A stretch of 40,290 nt of DNA from an uncultured Sulfuricurvum sp. (GCF_937936435.1 NZ_CALDDG010000123.1:1-40290), one strand, 5' to 3'. Positions 1-8,786 are shown, counted from the first letter of the stretch. Made by a program: numbers and translations. The notes: generated by a model not told the origin, from the letters alone.

Positions 1-1
1 T

Positions 2-379
2 CTGATCGTCGTGGGAGGAAATACGGTCCGTTGTGATCGCCCCACTCTTGATGCACGGCTTGTCGGGGGAAAAGTACCCGATGTTCTGATCTATTCGCAT
101 GCCGATACTTTCGATCGGACAATACCGCTGTTTCATGTTCCTGATCGAAACGTCTTCATCGATTCTTCTTTTGAGAAGCTTCGAGGATATTCGCTGGTCA
201 TGATCGAAGGGGGTGGCGCGATGATGGAAGCTACTGCAGAATTCTGTGACTGGTATTTATGCTATATTGCACCGAAAATCGGTAAAGGCTCGCAAACTCT
301 CGGTGCGGTTACAGAGGAATTTGAGGTACTGCACGCTAAAATCACCGACAATATTATCCTTTGGATGAAGAAGAAATAG
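2..379 (+). CDS. ribD: Riboflavin biosynthesis protein RibD, C-terminal part (5' truncated by window edge)
   Basis: The frame is open from base 2 (it reads LIVVGGNTV...) to the stop at 377-379, so the gene enters from outside the window. The visible 125 or so residues fit the C-terminal reductase domain of RibD, which reduces the ribosyl group of the pyrimidinone intermediate with NADPH. Seen: GGNTVRCDRPTLDAR (substrate and NADPH region), the family's glycine-rich motif in VMIEGGGAMM, and the end signature YIAPKIGKG. The N-terminal deaminase domain cannot be assessed here. The frame stops 8 bases before the proposed ubiE start, so the two are probably co-transcribed. A stand-alone RibD-C-like reductase is possible but less likely. 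Confidence 0.8.
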   Translation: MIVVGGNTVRCDRPTLDARLVGGKVPDVLIYSHADTFDRTIPLFHVPDRNVFIDSSFEKLRGYSLVMIEGGGAMMEATAEFCDWYLCYIAPKIGKGSQTLGAVTEEFEVLHAKITDNIILWMKKK

Positions 380-387
380 GAATGCTT

Positions 388-1098
388 ATGACCCGTCAAG
401 AAAAAATTGTATCCATGTTTAATGATATTGCTCCAACGTATGATCGTGCCAATCGGGTTTTGAGTATGGGTGTCGATACGTTTTGGCGAAAGAAAGCATG
501 TGATCTGGCATACGGGTATTGCGAGAATAAAACTATCGATTCGATCGTCGATGTCGCCTGTGGAACGGGTGATATGATGGGGTATTGGAGCCGCCGAGCC
601 CAAACATCGGGTATGAATATCGGTGAAATCGTCGGTGTCGATCCTTCTGAGGGGATGGTTGGAGTCGGAAAAGAAAAGTTTCCGGACCTGTCGTTTCACA
701 TTGCGCCGGCAACCGAGTTGCCAAGAGAGGACGGCTCTGCCGATATTATCAGTATTTCGTACGGAATTCGTAACGTCGTAGAGCGTCAGGCAGGATTACG
801 CGAATTCAACCGCGTCCTGAAAAACGGCGGTTTGGTTGTGATTTTGGAATTTATGAAAAATGAAAATCCCTCACCGCTGGGAAAAGTACGCGACTGGTAT
901 ATGAATAATGTCCTCCCCCGCATCGGCGGTCTTATTTCAAACAACTATGAAGCGTATCGCTACCTTCCCGACTCGATCGAAGGATTTTTGACGGTTGGAA
1001 AAATGCGTCAGGAACTGGAAGATGCAGGATTTGAAATGCTTTATACCAAAAGCTTCTCGATGGACATCTCAACATTGATGATCGCCCGTAAAAAATAA
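388..1098 (+). CDS. ubiE: Demethylmenaquinone/ubiquinone C-methyltransferase UbiE/MenG
   Basis: A class I SAM-dependent methyltransferase of about 236 residues that adds the last methyl group to the quinone ring. In Campylobacterota, which use menaquinone, the substrate should be demethylmenaquinone. Seen: the N-terminal family signature FNDIAPTYDRANRVLSMG, SAM motif I in VDVACGTGDMM, the UbiE signature YGIRNVVERQAGLREFNRVL, and LVVILEF. The ATG at 388 was chosen because AGGA at 378-381 sits 6 bases upstream; in-frame starts at 361 (TTG) and 382 have no better site. The TAA overlaps the xseA ATG by one base (TAATG). An aminofutalosine-deaminase-like gene lies only 2 kb away, so two menaquinone steps are close together but on opposite strands. 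Confidence 0.93.
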   Translation: MTRQEKIVSMFNDIAPTYDRANRVLSMGVDTFWRKKACDLAYGYCENKTIDSIVDVACGTGDMMGYWSRRAQTSGMNIGEIVGVDPSEGMVGVGKEKFPDLSFHIAPATELPREDGSADIISISYGIRNVVERQAGLREFNRVLKNGGLVVILEFMKNENPSPLGKVRDWYMNNVLPRIGGLISNNYEAYRYLPDSIEGFLTVGKMRQELEDAGFEMLYTKSFSMDISTLMIARKK

Positions 1099-2354
1099 TG
1101 ATGTCCGCTGCGATTAGCGTCTCCGGTCTGAACGAACAGATCAAAGCCCTCTTAGAGACCTCTTTTGAATTTGTCAGCGTGGAGGGAGAACTCTCCCGCG
1201 TTACCAAACACGGCAGCGGCCATATCTACTTTACCCTCAAAGATGCCGATTCGTCCATCCGATGCGTGATGTTCAAAGGCAACGCCGCGCGGCTGAAGTT
1301 TTCTCTCGAAGAGGGGGCACATATTATCTTGCACGGGGCACTGAGCCTCTACAAACCGCGTGGCGAGTATCAGATCAATGCTTTCAGTGCCGAACCTTAC
1401 GGAGCAGGGGCATTGGCCGTAGCGTTCGAGCAGCTCAAACAAAAGTTGGAATCCAAAGGGTACTTCGATCTTTCCCGCAAGAGATCTTTCCCCAAATTCC
1501 CTCAAAAAATCGTTCTGGTGACCTCTGCGACGGGTGCGGCCTTGCAGGATATGCAGCGTGTTGCAACACAGCGTTGGCCATTAGTCAAGCTTATTGTTTT
1601 GGATGTATTGGTGCAGGGTTCTAGTGCGGCAGGGCAAATAGCCGATGCGTTATGGTATGCCGATACGCTACAAGCGGATGCAGTTGTGGTTGGACGAGGC
1701 GGCGGAAGTATCGAAGACTTGTGGCCTTTTAACGAAGAGATGGTTGCGGATGCTATTTTTGCGATGCAGACCCCTGTTATGTCGGCAGTGGGACATGAGA
1801 TCGACTGGGTGATCAGCGATTACGTGGCCGATATGCGCGCACCGACTCCGAGTGCCGCGATGCAGATGCTTTTACCCGATCAAAACGAGCTATTGCAAAG
1901 CATCGACGAGATTCGCTACGGTGCATCGGGGATGATCAAGCAGCGGCTGGATCGCAAGTACGAACAGCTTCAGTCATTGCAAGAAGCCTTTAAACGCCAC
2001 GGTGTCGAACACCGTTTAAGTGTTCAGGCGGAAGTGATTCGTGAACTGAAAGAACGGTTGAACCGACAAATGGCGCAACGATTGGAGCAAAGCCGACGGG
2101 AAATTATTCCGTTGATAGAGCGATTGAACCAAAGCATCGAATCGACGTTGCGGCAAAAGCGCTTTTTGATGACGCAGCTCATCGAAGGGTTGACTGCCAA
2201 TCATCCAAAAAACAAAAATAAAAGCGGTTTTGCCCAAATCGCCCGGGAGGGAAAAGTAATCGATTTGGAAGTATTGAAAGTGGGCGATATATTCGAAGCG
2301 ATGAGCGACCGCAGGGCCGTCAAGGCGGAAGTGGTCGAGATTACTTCAATGTAA
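1098..2354 (+). CDS. xseA: Exodeoxyribonuclease VII large subunit XseA
   Basis: Large subunit of exonuclease VII, which degrades single-stranded DNA in both directions together with XseB in the cytoplasm. At 418 residues the length is normal. Seen: an N-terminal OB-fold (about residues 8-100, with VEGELSRVTKHGSGHIYFTLKD), the catalytic-domain motif VVGRGGGSIEDLWPFNEE, and GHEIDWVISDYVADMRAPTPS, where the usual GHETD reads GHEID. A long helical region follows (about 270-360). Either ATG at 1098 or 1101 could start it; 1098 overlaps the ubiE stop. Its last 14 bases overlap the 3' end of sppA on the other strand. xseB is not in the window. Confidence 0.95.
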   Translation: MMSAAISVSGLNEQIKALLETSFEFVSVEGELSRVTKHGSGHIYFTLKDADSSIRCVMFKGNAARLKFSLEEGAHIILHGALSLYKPRGEYQINAFSAEPYGAGALAVAFEQLKQKLESKGYFDLSRKRSFPKFPQKIVLVTSATGAALQDMQRVATQRWPLVKLIVLDVLVQGSSAAGQIADALWYADTLQADAVVVGRGGGSIEDLWPFNEEMVADAIFAMQTPVMSAVGHEIDWVISDYVADMRAPTPSAAMQMLLPDQNELLQSIDEIRYGASGMIKQRLDRKYEQLQSLQEAFKRHGVEHRLSVQAEVIRELKERLNRQMAQRLEQSRREIIPLIERLNQSIESTLRQKRFLMTQLIEGLTANHPKNKNKSGFAQIAREGKVIDLEVLKVGDIFEAMSDRRAVKAEVVEITSM

Positions 2355-3213
2355 CGGGCGGAAAGTACATATGGGCGAGGGAAATCCCCTCTGCGGCAAA
2401 CTGTTTGAGCCATTTTTCCATCGGGTCTTCTTTGTTCCAGATCGGATCTTTGACTTTACTCAGCGCTTCGACCCGTTTTTTTGCATCGAATTCGACGCCG
2501 ATATTGTCGATGAGTCCCACCTTTTGTGCCTGTGCGGCGGTAAAGATGTGGGCATCAGCGTATTCTGAGCTTTTCGAGGGGTCAAGTTTGCGTGCTCGGG
2601 CGACGTCGCTGACGAAAAGATTGTAGGTTCCGTTAATCACCTTGTCGAGTTCCGCACGTTCGAGAGGACTCCACTCTCGATCAAACGTTCCGACCTGTTT
2701 GTAGGTTCCGGCATGGACGACTTGGGTCTTGACCCCTACTTTCTCCATTAGACCCGAGATATCGGCACCTTCCATAATGACGCCGATGGAGCCGATCATA
2801 CTGCCGGGATTGGCAATGATCTCATTTCCCCAAATCCCGGAATAGTATCCGCCGCTAGCCATAATCCCTGCCGCATAAACGACGACCGGTTTGACTTCGG
2901 AGAGGCGTTTGATCGCATAGGCGATTTCGACGGAAGGGGCGACGGCACCGCCGGGAGAATCGATGCTGAAAAGAACCCCTTTGACATCATCGTTTTCACG
3001 GGCGTCATCAAGCTCTTGGACAATTTCCCCTGCATCCATAATCGGACCGGACAAAGCGATTTTTTGGAGATTATGCGGCGCAATCCCCTCTTCGCCGGAA
3101 GGAAGAAACAGCCACAATATAAAGACAGCCAGAAGGGTTGCCTTAAAATGTGCCTGCATAAACTTGAGTCCCCGAACGAGGCATGAACCGATTTTTTGAA
3201 TCCATTGCATCAT
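2341..3213 (-). CDS. sppA: Signal peptide peptidase SppA (S49 family, short bacterial form)
   Basis: A membrane-anchored serine protease of 290 residues that cleaves leftover signal peptides in the membrane. Seen: one N-terminal membrane segment (about residues 24-37), SIDSPGG typical of S49 proteases, the nucleophile serine in GIMASGGYYSG (S120), and the general-base lysine in GTYKQVGTFDREWS (K172), giving a Ser-Lys dyad. This is the single-domain form, about half the length of E. coli SppA. The ATG overlaps the upstream amidohydrolase stop by four bases (ATGA), so the two are coupled. A second ATG three bases downstream could also be used. The 3' end runs 14 bases into xseA from the opposite direction. 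Confidence 0.93.
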   Translation of the reverse strand: MMQWIQKIGSCLVRGLKFMQAHFKATLLAVFILWLFLPSGEEGIAPHNLQKIALSGPIMDAGEIVQELDDARENDDVKGVLFSIDSPGGAVAPSVEIAYAIKRLSEVKPVVVYAAGIMASGGYYSGIWGNEIIANPGSMIGSIGVIMEGADISGLMEKVGVKTQVVHAGTYKQVGTFDREWSPLERAELDKVINGTYNLFVSDVARARKLDPSKSSEYADAHIFTAAQAQKVGLIDNIGVEFDAKKRVEALSKVKDPIWNKEDPMEKWLKQFAAEGISLAHMYFPPVTLK

Positions 3214-4433
3214 CGTATGTGCTCCCCTTGGATATAGATTGATTCAATACGCGGCGGCTGCGTGATCAAATGGATCGGCAACTGGTCGTTGATAGGGTAA
3301 TTGACCCGAGTGACGAGGATATCCGCATCGTAGTTCGGTGCGATTGTACCACAATTCAGCCCCATCGCTTCCGCGGCATGGATACCGACCCCTTTCCACA
3401 ACTGCTGCGCAAGAGCGGGAAGATCATCGGAATAATGGGTAAAGAGGGCGATTTTCATCTCTTCGAACAGGTTAAGAGCGTAGTTGGAGCTTAAGCCGTC
3501 GGTTCCGCAGATGAAACGGATATCGTGGCTACTTAGCCGTTGTAGATCAAGTGCTCCTACGCCTAAAAGACGATTGGAAATAGGGCAATGGATAACGGTG
3601 TGTCCTCTCTGAGCTATTTGGCTGAGCACTTTGTCTCTAGCTTGAACGACGTGGGTAAAAAGGGTGGGTATATCGTCGAAATAGCCTAAAAACTCTTCCA
3701 CGGTATTGGCGGCTTGGCTCTGTTTGAGAAAGTTTTGGAAAAAATTTTGGAACGGTCCGCTGTTATTATCGAGCCATTCACGCTCTGCCGGACTTTCGAG
3801 TAAATGGGCACTCACGCGCAGCGATTTCTCTTTTGCGTATTTCAGCGCTTTTTGGATCAGAACCCGATGGACGGAGTAGGGAGAATGGATCGCGATCGAG
3901 GGATAAAACCCCTCACGTTCTATTTGCTGTGAGGCGAAAAGACGCTCCTGAAAATTGCCGTAAAGGGCATCGGCCATTGCCGGATCCGAACCGATCAATT
4001 CGTTGAAATAGACGACTTTCTGGGATGCTCCGGCACAGGCATCGAGATCGAAACCGTATGAGCTGACGGCTCCGAACGCCGTGATACCGTTGGAGAGCAT
4101 CGACTCGACCGCATGGGCGATGCATCCGTCGTCGCATCCGTTTATCAGATCATCGCGCGATGAAATGACACTGGAGAGCCACGGCATAAATTCGCCGTAG
4201 GTTAGGGTTGAACGGTTGGCGCTGAACTCCAAATGGACATGGGAATTGATCAGACCGGGCAAAAGGACAGACCCTTCTCCCAGCTCGCTACATTGTCCTG
4301 CGTAACGCTCACGCAGCTCGTCATTGGGAGCCATTTCTACAATAGTTTTATCAAACACGACACCGTGATCGCGATATACGGTTCCGTCGGTAAAGACGGC
4401 GTCACTCAGGAGTATTTTCACTCGAAACCTCAT
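3210..4433 (-). CDS. Amidohydrolase, probable aminodeoxyfutalosine deaminase (menaquinone pathway)
   Basis: A metal-dependent amidohydrolase of 407 residues. Seen: the metal-binding HVH in INSHVHLEF, a histidine in IAIHSPYSVH, a histidine and glutamate in SAHLLESPAERE, and the aspartate in CGTDGLSSN; this is the layout of the ATZ/TRZ (chlorohydrolase, adenosine-deaminase-like) branch. The H. pylori and C. jejuni relatives at this locus, next to sppA and aroQ, deaminate 6-amino-6-deoxyfutalosine in the futalosine route, so that function is inferred by family and synteny. The pathway symbol varies between mqnF and mqnX, so none is given. The start could be the ATG at 4433 or the GTG four codons in. 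S-adenosylhomocysteine or methylthioadenosine deamination is the main alternative. Confidence 0.8.
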   Translation of the reverse strand: MRFRVKILLSDAVFTDGTVYRDHGVVFDKTIVEMAPNDELRERYAGQCSELGEGSVLLPGLINSHVHLEFSANRSTLTYGEFMPWLSSVISSRDDLINGCDDGCIAHAVESMLSNGITAFGAVSSYGFDLDACAGASQKVVYFNELIGSDPAMADALYGNFQERLFASQQIEREGFYPSIAIHSPYSVHRVLIQKALKYAKEKSLRVSAHLLESPAEREWLDNNSGPFQNFFQNFLKQSQAANTVEEFLGYFDDIPTLFTHVVQARDKVLSQIAQRGHTVIHCPISNRLLGVGALDLQRLSSHDIRFICGTDGLSSNYALNLFEEMKIALFTHYSDDLPALAQQLWKGVGIHAAEAMGLNCGTIAPNYDADILVTRVNYPINDQLPIHLITQPPRIESIYIQGEHIR

Positions 4434-4454
4434 ACATTTTTAGAAAAGTTCAAA

Positions 4455-4460
4455 AGTATA
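4455..4460 (-). promoter_or_regulatory. Possible -10 box for the amidohydrolase-sppA pair
   Basis: On the minus strand TATACT lies 21 bases before the ATG at 4433. No good -35 is visible, which is common for Campylobacterota promoters. It shares the 148-base divergent gap with the aroQ promoter. Confidence 0.35.
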
Positions 4461-4521
4461 GCAGAAGCGCGCCGTTTGAGTATTTTTTTGGAGATATTTA
4501 TTGAACTCAAAAGGGATTTAG

Positions 4522-4549
4522 TTGCTTATAATATAGAACCTCATATAAT
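4522..4549 (+). promoter_or_regulatory. Probable promoter of the aroQ-flagellar chain
   Basis: Two perfect TATAAT boxes occur in the AT-rich gap, at 4527-4532 and 4544-4549. The second has TTGCTT 16 bases upstream (4522-4527), which overlaps the first box. An AAGG ribosome site follows before the aroQ ATG at 4582. This is the only sizeable gap at the head of the chain that runs to 12549, so it probably drives all or much of it. Confidence 0.55.
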
Positions 4550-4581
4550 CTATACCCTAAAACAGAAATCAAGGTTTATCA

Positions 4582-5067
4582 ATGAAAATAGTCGTTATCC
4601 AAGGGCCGAATCTCAATATGTTGGGAGTACGTGAAACACAAGTGTACGGTCCGATGCGTTTGGAACAGATTCATGCGCAAATGAAAGACGTTGCAACGCA
4701 AAACGGTGTCGAGATCGAGTTTTACCAAAGCAATCTCGAAGGAGAAATTGTCGACCGTATTCAAGAGTGCTACGGCGATGCGGACGGAATCATCATCAAC
4801 CCGGCAGCCTATACACACACTTCTATCGCTATCCGCGATGCGATCAGCGCCGTAAACCTTCCGACAATCGAAGTACATATCAGTAACATTTACCGTCGTG
4901 AAGAGTTTCGCCAAAAAAGCATGACGGCTCCTGTATGCACCTCTTCGGTTATCGGTTTCGGACCTTTCGGATACCATTTGGCAATGGTAGGTATGATGCA
5001 GATTTTGAGTGAAATCAGTGCAATGCGTCAAGCGCATGCGCAACAACAAGGTGCGGTAGAAGAGTAA
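4582..5067 (+). CDS. aroQ: 3-dehydroquinate dehydratase, type II (AroQ)
   Basis: Converts 3-dehydroquinate to 3-dehydroshikimate, step three of the shikimate pathway, in the cytoplasm. At 161 residues it has the size of type II enzymes, which work as dodecamers. Seen: IQGPNLNMLGVRETQVYG with the catalytic tyrosine (Y22), IINPAAYTHTS with N73 and H79, and the catalytic-histidine segment VEVHISN-like IEVHISNIYRREEFR (H99). AAGG seven bases before the ATG supports the start. It heads the chain leading into folK and flhF, and the same aroQ-folK-flhF order is known in C. jejuni. The stop overlaps the folK ATG by one base. Confidence 0.96.
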   Translation: MKIVVIQGPNLNMLGVRETQVYGPMRLEQIHAQMKDVATQNGVEIEFYQSNLEGEIVDRIQECYGDADGIIINPAAYTHTSIAIRDAISAVNLPTIEVHISNIYRREEFRQKSMTAPVCTSSVIGFGPFGYHLAMVGMMQILSEISAMRQAHAQQQGAVEE

Positions 5068-5576
5068 TGCCTCTTGCACGGCGGCTGGATGATCGGCATA
5101 CGGTGTATATCGATCGCCGTTTTCCCTCGAAGCGTCGTGAAAAATCGCCTCATCGATACCGCGCCGTGATCGGTGTCGGCGGAAATATCGGAGATACTCG
5201 ACGACGGATGCATCATCTATGGGTATATTTGGTAAAATTATCACTGCTGCAACCGATTCAAGGCGGTGTGATTCTTCGAAATCCCCCTTTCGGGTATTCG
5301 GAGCAAAACGATTTTGACAATACGGTCATCGAGATTGCAACATCGTTGGAGCCGAAGGCGCTGTTAAGGCTGATATTGAAAATTGAAAAACGTTTTGGGC
5401 GAAAACGGAGTTTTCCGAATGCGCCGAGAACGTTGGATTTGGATATTCTGTTTTTCGATGATCGGGTAATCCGTTCGGAAAAACTGAATATCCCTCATCT
5501 GCATTGGCAAGAGCGGAAGAGCGTGACAATTCCGTTAGGAAGTTTGACCCACAAGAGTGTACGGAGACGATTATGA
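5067..5576 (+). CDS. folK: 2-amino-4-hydroxy-6-hydroxymethyldihydropteridine pyrophosphokinase FolK
   Basis: Transfers pyrophosphate from ATP to hydroxymethyl-dihydropterin in folate synthesis. It has 169 residues, slightly long because of a basic N-terminal extension of about 30 residues before the conserved GVGGNIGD. Seen: the HPPK signature RTLDLDILFFDD preceded by FPNAP, and IPHLHWQERKSVTIPL. The ATG at 5067 overlaps the aroQ stop (TAATG). Starting further in would remove the extension, but no better start with a ribosome site is visible. The stop overlaps the flhF start as ATGA. Confidence 0.92.
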   Translation: MPLARRLDDRHTVYIDRRFPSKRREKSPHRYRAVIGVGGNIGDTRRRMHHLWVYLVKLSLLQPIQGGVILRNPPFGYSEQNDFDNTVIEIATSLEPKALLRLILKIEKRFGRKRSFPNAPRTLDLDILFFDDRVIRSEKLNIPHLHWQERKSVTIPLGSLTHKSVRRRL

Positions 5577-6838
5577 CCATTTTGACATTTAGCGGTACGA
5601 CTCCGGCAGAGGCGCTTAAAAAGGCGCAATTAGAGGTCGGGGAAGAAGCCGTACTGATCGAAACCCGCGAAATACAGAAAAAGTCTCTCGGTAAAAGCGC
5701 TTTGTATGAAATTGTCGTCGGTGTGGAAGAAGATGCGGCTCCCAAACCTAAACCGAAACCGCAGGAACCTTTGACCAAACAGCGTCCTCTGGCCCAAAAA
5801 AGCAGCGACGTTTTGTACAATATTTCCGAAGCGGCGAAACAAATCTCGAAAATCGCCGAAGTGACCGAAGAAGAACGCTCGGCTCCCCGCCAAGCTCCGG
5901 CAGCGGAGAGCGAAGATCTCAAACGGATCAAAGAAGAGATTGAAAAACTCGGCGACAAAGTCAAATTGATTCAGAATATGTTCTGGTCGGAAAAAACGCC
6001 TAAAACGACGGCAGCCATCCCCCCTGAATTCGCCGAAATTTATCGTCTGGCACAGCAAAGCGGAATGGACCAGGAACACCTTGACGAGATCATGCATCTG
6101 ACATTGGAGCATATGCCCTCGAAGATGCGGGAGAGCTCCGAGACGGTTAAACGTTATTTTCAAGTTTTGATGCGTAAAATGATTCCGGTTCGGATCGAAA
6201 CTCCTCCGAAAAACGGCGGGAAAAAAGTGATTATGCTCGTAGGGCCGACCGGAGTCGGTAAAACGACGTCGATAGCCAAACTGGCCGCCCGTTTTTCGTA
6301 CTTGCTGGAGAAAAAATACAAAGTAGGTCTCGTCGTTCTCGATACGTACCGTATCGGGGCGGTCGAGCAGCTGATGCAGTATGCGCGGATGATGAAACTC
6401 GGGATCGAGACGGTCGTCGACCCGCCGGAGTTCTCGAGTGCGCTCAATGCCCTTCGATACAGCGATTATATCCTGATCGATACGATGGGTTCATCCCCGT
6501 ATGACAAAGGGAAAATCGAGAAAATCTACGAGTGTCTGCGCGGTAACGACACCGATTACAGCGTCGACGTCGTTTTGGTAATGCCGAGTTCGATCAAGTA
6601 CGAAGACCTCAAAGCGACATATGAGAACTTTGCCCCTTTGGGGATCGATACGATGATGTTTACGAAACTGGACGAGACTCGGGGATTCGGCAATATCTTC
6701 TCGCTAGTATATGAAACAAAAGTGCCGATCAGTTACTTTTCGGTGGGTCAGGAAGTTCCGGAGGATTTGGTGGTCGCCAGCAGCGACTTTTTGGTCGAAT
6801 GTTTGATGAACGGATTTCGTAAAGGTGAAATGCCATGA
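5573..6838 (+). CDS. flhF: Flagellar biosynthesis GTPase FlhF
   Basis: An SRP-type GTPase that marks the pole where the flagellum is built and helps switch on flagellar genes in Campylobacterota. It has 421 residues: a variable basic/proline-containing B region (about 50-110), an N domain, and a G domain with P-loop GPTGVGKTT (about 224-232), VVLDTYRIGAVEQL (G2), LIDTMGSSPYD at the G3 position and FTKLDETRGFG (G4). G3 reads DTMGSS where Ffh-type GTPases have DTAGR. The ATG at 5573 (MTILTF) overlaps the folK stop (ATGA); the frame extends upstream inside folK but without a good start. It is coupled by ATGA to flhG, its regulator. Confidence 0.95.
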   Translation: MTILTFSGTTPAEALKKAQLEVGEEAVLIETREIQKKSLGKSALYEIVVGVEEDAAPKPKPKPQEPLTKQRPLAQKSSDVLYNISEAAKQISKIAEVTEEERSAPRQAPAAESEDLKRIKEEIEKLGDKVKLIQNMFWSEKTPKTTAAIPPEFAEIYRLAQQSGMDQEHLDEIMHLTLEHMPSKMRESSETVKRYFQVLMRKMIPVRIETPPKNGGKKVIMLVGPTGVGKTTSIAKLAARFSYLLEKKYKVGLVVLDTYRIGAVEQLMQYARMMKLGIETVVDPPEFSSALNALRYSDYILIDTMGSSPYDKGKIEKIYECLRGNDTDYSVDVVLVMPSSIKYEDLKATYENFAPLGIDTMMFTKLDETRGFGNIFSLVYETKVPISYFSVGQEVPEDLVVASSDFLVECLMNGFRKGEMP

Positions 6839-7707
6839 ACCACCAAGCCTCGAAACTCGAAGCTTTAGTGAATCAAAACCGTCAGGTCAATGCTAAGAAA
6901 ACCCGCTTTATCGCTATAACCAGCGGTAAGGGAGGAGTCGGGAAAAGTACTATCAGCTCCAATATGGCCTATTTGATGGCGAAATACGGTCTGAAAGTGG
7001 GTATTTTCGATGCCGATATCGGACTGGCGAATCTGGATGTGATGTTTAACGTCAAAATCCAAAAAAATATTTTGCATGTTCTCAAAGGGGAAGCCAAGGT
7101 CGAGGACATTTTGGTTCCGATCGAGAAAAATCTGGTACTGATACCGGGAGAGAGCGGTGAAGAGATATTCAAATACGCTTCGGGCGGATTGTTCGAGCGT
7201 TTTATGGATCAGGCTTCGGTTCTGGATGATCTGGACGTGATGATTATTGATACCGGGGCGGGGATCGGGGAACATATCCAGCTTTTTCTACGCGCCTGTG
7301 ACGACGTGATCGTCGTGACGGTTCCCGATCCTGCGGCAATTACCGATGCGTATGCGACGATCAAGGTAACGGCGCGACTGAGAGATGAAATCAATGTTAT
7401 AATGAATCAGGTCCGTTCGGCCAAAGAGGCGGAAGGTCTGTTTGAAAAGATTCATAAAGTAGCGCAGGCGAACATCGGCGGCAGTTTAAGCCTGAATTAT
7501 TTGGGACAAATTTCCAATGATGCCAAAATATCGACCAGCGTGAAAAAAAGGGCATTATACAGCCGTGATTTTCCCAGTGCCGTACCGACAATCGAATTAG
7601 AACAGATTGTTAAGCGTATCGCAAAAAAACTGGAACGAAATGTGCTGGTAGACCCTAAAGAGAGCGGTTTGGGCGGATTATTTAAACGTCTGATGGAACA
7701 TTTTTGA
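6835..7707 (+). CDS. flhG: Flagellar number regulator FlhG/FleN (MinD-like ATPase)
   Basis: A ParA/MinD-family ATPase of 290 residues that limits flagellar number and stimulates FlhF GTP hydrolysis. Seen: the deviant Walker A GKGGVGKST (31-39), FDADIGLANLDVMF, IDTGAGIGEH (Walker B region), and a C-terminal amphipathic stretch GGLFKRLMEHF that could act as a membrane-targeting helix as in MinD. The N-terminal NHQASKLEAL resembles a degenerate form of the DQAxxLR activator motif of other FlhG proteins; this is my comparison. It starts inside the flhF stop (ATGA). The next gene begins 66 bases later, the longest gap in the chain. Confidence 0.95.
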   Translation: MNHQASKLEALVNQNRQVNAKKTRFIAITSGKGGVGKSTISSNMAYLMAKYGLKVGIFDADIGLANLDVMFNVKIQKNILHVLKGEAKVEDILVPIEKNLVLIPGESGEEIFKYASGGLFERFMDQASVLDDLDVMIIDTGAGIGEHIQLFLRACDDVIVVTVPDPAAITDAYATIKVTARLRDEINVIMNQVRSAKEAEGLFEKIHKVAQANIGGSLSLNYLGQISNDAKISTSVKKRALYSRDFPSAVPTIELEQIVKRIAKKLERNVLVDPKESGLGGLFKRLMEHF

Positions 7708-7773
7708 CGCGATATCGGTCAGAGTGAGCCTCCCGTTTTTTTAGCTTGAGATCGAAGAGAAGGGTAATACTAT

Positions 7774-8097
7774 ATGCGGGGATCGAATTTTGTCTCTTTC
7801 TTAACAGTACAGGGTTTTTTCATCGGTATTGTTTTTGGGATACTTAAATCGACGTCGCCGGAGAACTTTTTGGGATTTGTTATCCTGATAACGGTCTTTT
7901 TTTATCTTTTTGCCCACTTATGCGTCGGATTCTTTTTTCAGACGATTGATATAAAAGCGAATTCATTTCCTAAAAGTTCGCATGAGCATAATCTCGATTT
8001 TTTTGTTCGGGAGATCAATAAACGAGAACAGTTTATAGACGCGTTTTATACACATAAAGCCGAGTTATTGGATGATAACGGACGAGGTCAGGAATGA
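7774..8097 (+). CDS. Small two-helix membrane protein between flhG and fliA, function unknown
   Basis: A protein of 107 residues with two hydrophobic helices (about 7-24 and 32-55) and a hydrophilic C-terminal half rich in charged residues (HNLDFFVREINKREQFIDAFY). I do not recognise a domain. A small membrane protein is known at the equivalent position between flhG and fliA in C. jejuni, so it is probably a conserved member of the flagellar block. A GAAGG ribosome site lies about ten bases before the ATG, somewhat far. Its stop overlaps the fliA start as ATGA. A role in flagellar assembly or FliA control is possible from position only. Confidence 0.8.
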   Translation: MRGSNFVSFLTVQGFFIGIVFGILKSTSPENFLGFVILITVFFYLFAHLCVGFFFQTIDIKANSFPKSSHEHNLDFFVREINKREQFIDAFYTHKAELLDDNGRGQE

Positions 8098-8786
8098 GCG
8101 GAGCTAATATCTATACACAAGAACTAAAACACCGTGAAGACCAATTGGCTATTCAATATCTTCCGGCGGTCAAAGCGATGTCGTTCCGACTGAAAGAGCG
8201 TTTGCCGAGTTCGATCGATTATATGGATTTATGTGCGATCGGAACGGAAGAACTGGTCAAACTGGCCCGTCGGTATGATGAGTCTCAAAACGACTCTTTT
8301 TGGGGATACGCAAAAACACGGGTATACGGAGCGATGCTCGATTATCTCCGGTCGCTCGATATGGTGAGCCGCTCCAGCCGTCGGTTGATTAAAGAGATCG
8401 ATAATGCAATCGAACTTTATATGGCCGATCACGACGATGAACCCTCGGATAGCGAGCTTGCCGAGATGCTGGGGATCGAAGAAGACAAAATTCATGAAGC
8501 CCGTATCGCTTCGGATATCTATACGGTGATGCCGCTGGACGATCAGCTAGGAACTCCCGAAGAGGGGGGGATGCTGGAGCGAATCGAGCACGAAGACCTG
8601 ATTGAAGCGATTAAAGAGGTGTTGATCCGTTTTGATGAACGGGAGCAGATGATAATCCAGCTTTACTATTTTGAAGAGCTGACACTCAAAGAGATCAGCG
8701 AAATCGTCAACATAACCGAATCAAGAATCTCGCAAATTCATAAAACGGTGATTCGGCGGATTAAAGAAGCGGTGGGAGGAAGATAA
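8094..8786 (+). CDS. fliA: RNA polymerase sigma factor for flagellar genes (sigma-28, FliA)
   Basis: Directs RNA polymerase to late flagellar promoters (flagellin and other class 3 genes). It has 230 residues with region 2 (LPSSIDYMDLCAIGTEELVKLARRYD...FWGYAKTRVYGAMLDYLRSLD), region 3 (SDSELAEMLGIEEDKIHEA) and region 4 (LTLKEISEIVNITESRISQIHKTVIRRIKEAV), the normal sigma-28 layout. The start overlaps the preceding stop as ATGA, and its own stop overlaps fliM as TAATG, so its level should follow the upstream genes. I saw no sigma-28 promoter inside the window. Confidence 0.96.
   Translation: MSGANIYTQELKHREDQLAIQYLPAVKAMSFRLKERLPSSIDYMDLCAIGTEELVKLARRYDESQNDSFWGYAKTRVYGAMLDYLRSLDMVSRSSRRLIKEIDNAIELYMADHDDEPSDSELAEMLGIEEDKIHEARIASDIYTVMPLDDQLGTPEEGGMLERIEHEDLIEAIKEVLIRFDEREQMIIQLYYFEELTLKEISEIVNITESRISQIHKTVIRRIKEAVGGR

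Noticed and set aside
4233..4634. 133-codon plus-strand frame crossing the gap before aroQ
   Set aside because: It runs through the amidohydrolase gene antisense, across the promoter region and into aroQ out of frame; no ribosome site.
4579..5244. 221-codon minus-strand frame over aroQ and folK
   Set aside because: Antisense shadow of two clearly identified genes; histidine/arginine-rich product without any domain.
6472..6500. FlhF with an inactive GTPase because G3 reads DTMGSS
   Set aside because: Variation at the two positions after DT is tolerated in FlhF proteins, and P-loop, DTYR and TKLDE are intact, so loss of activity is not supported.
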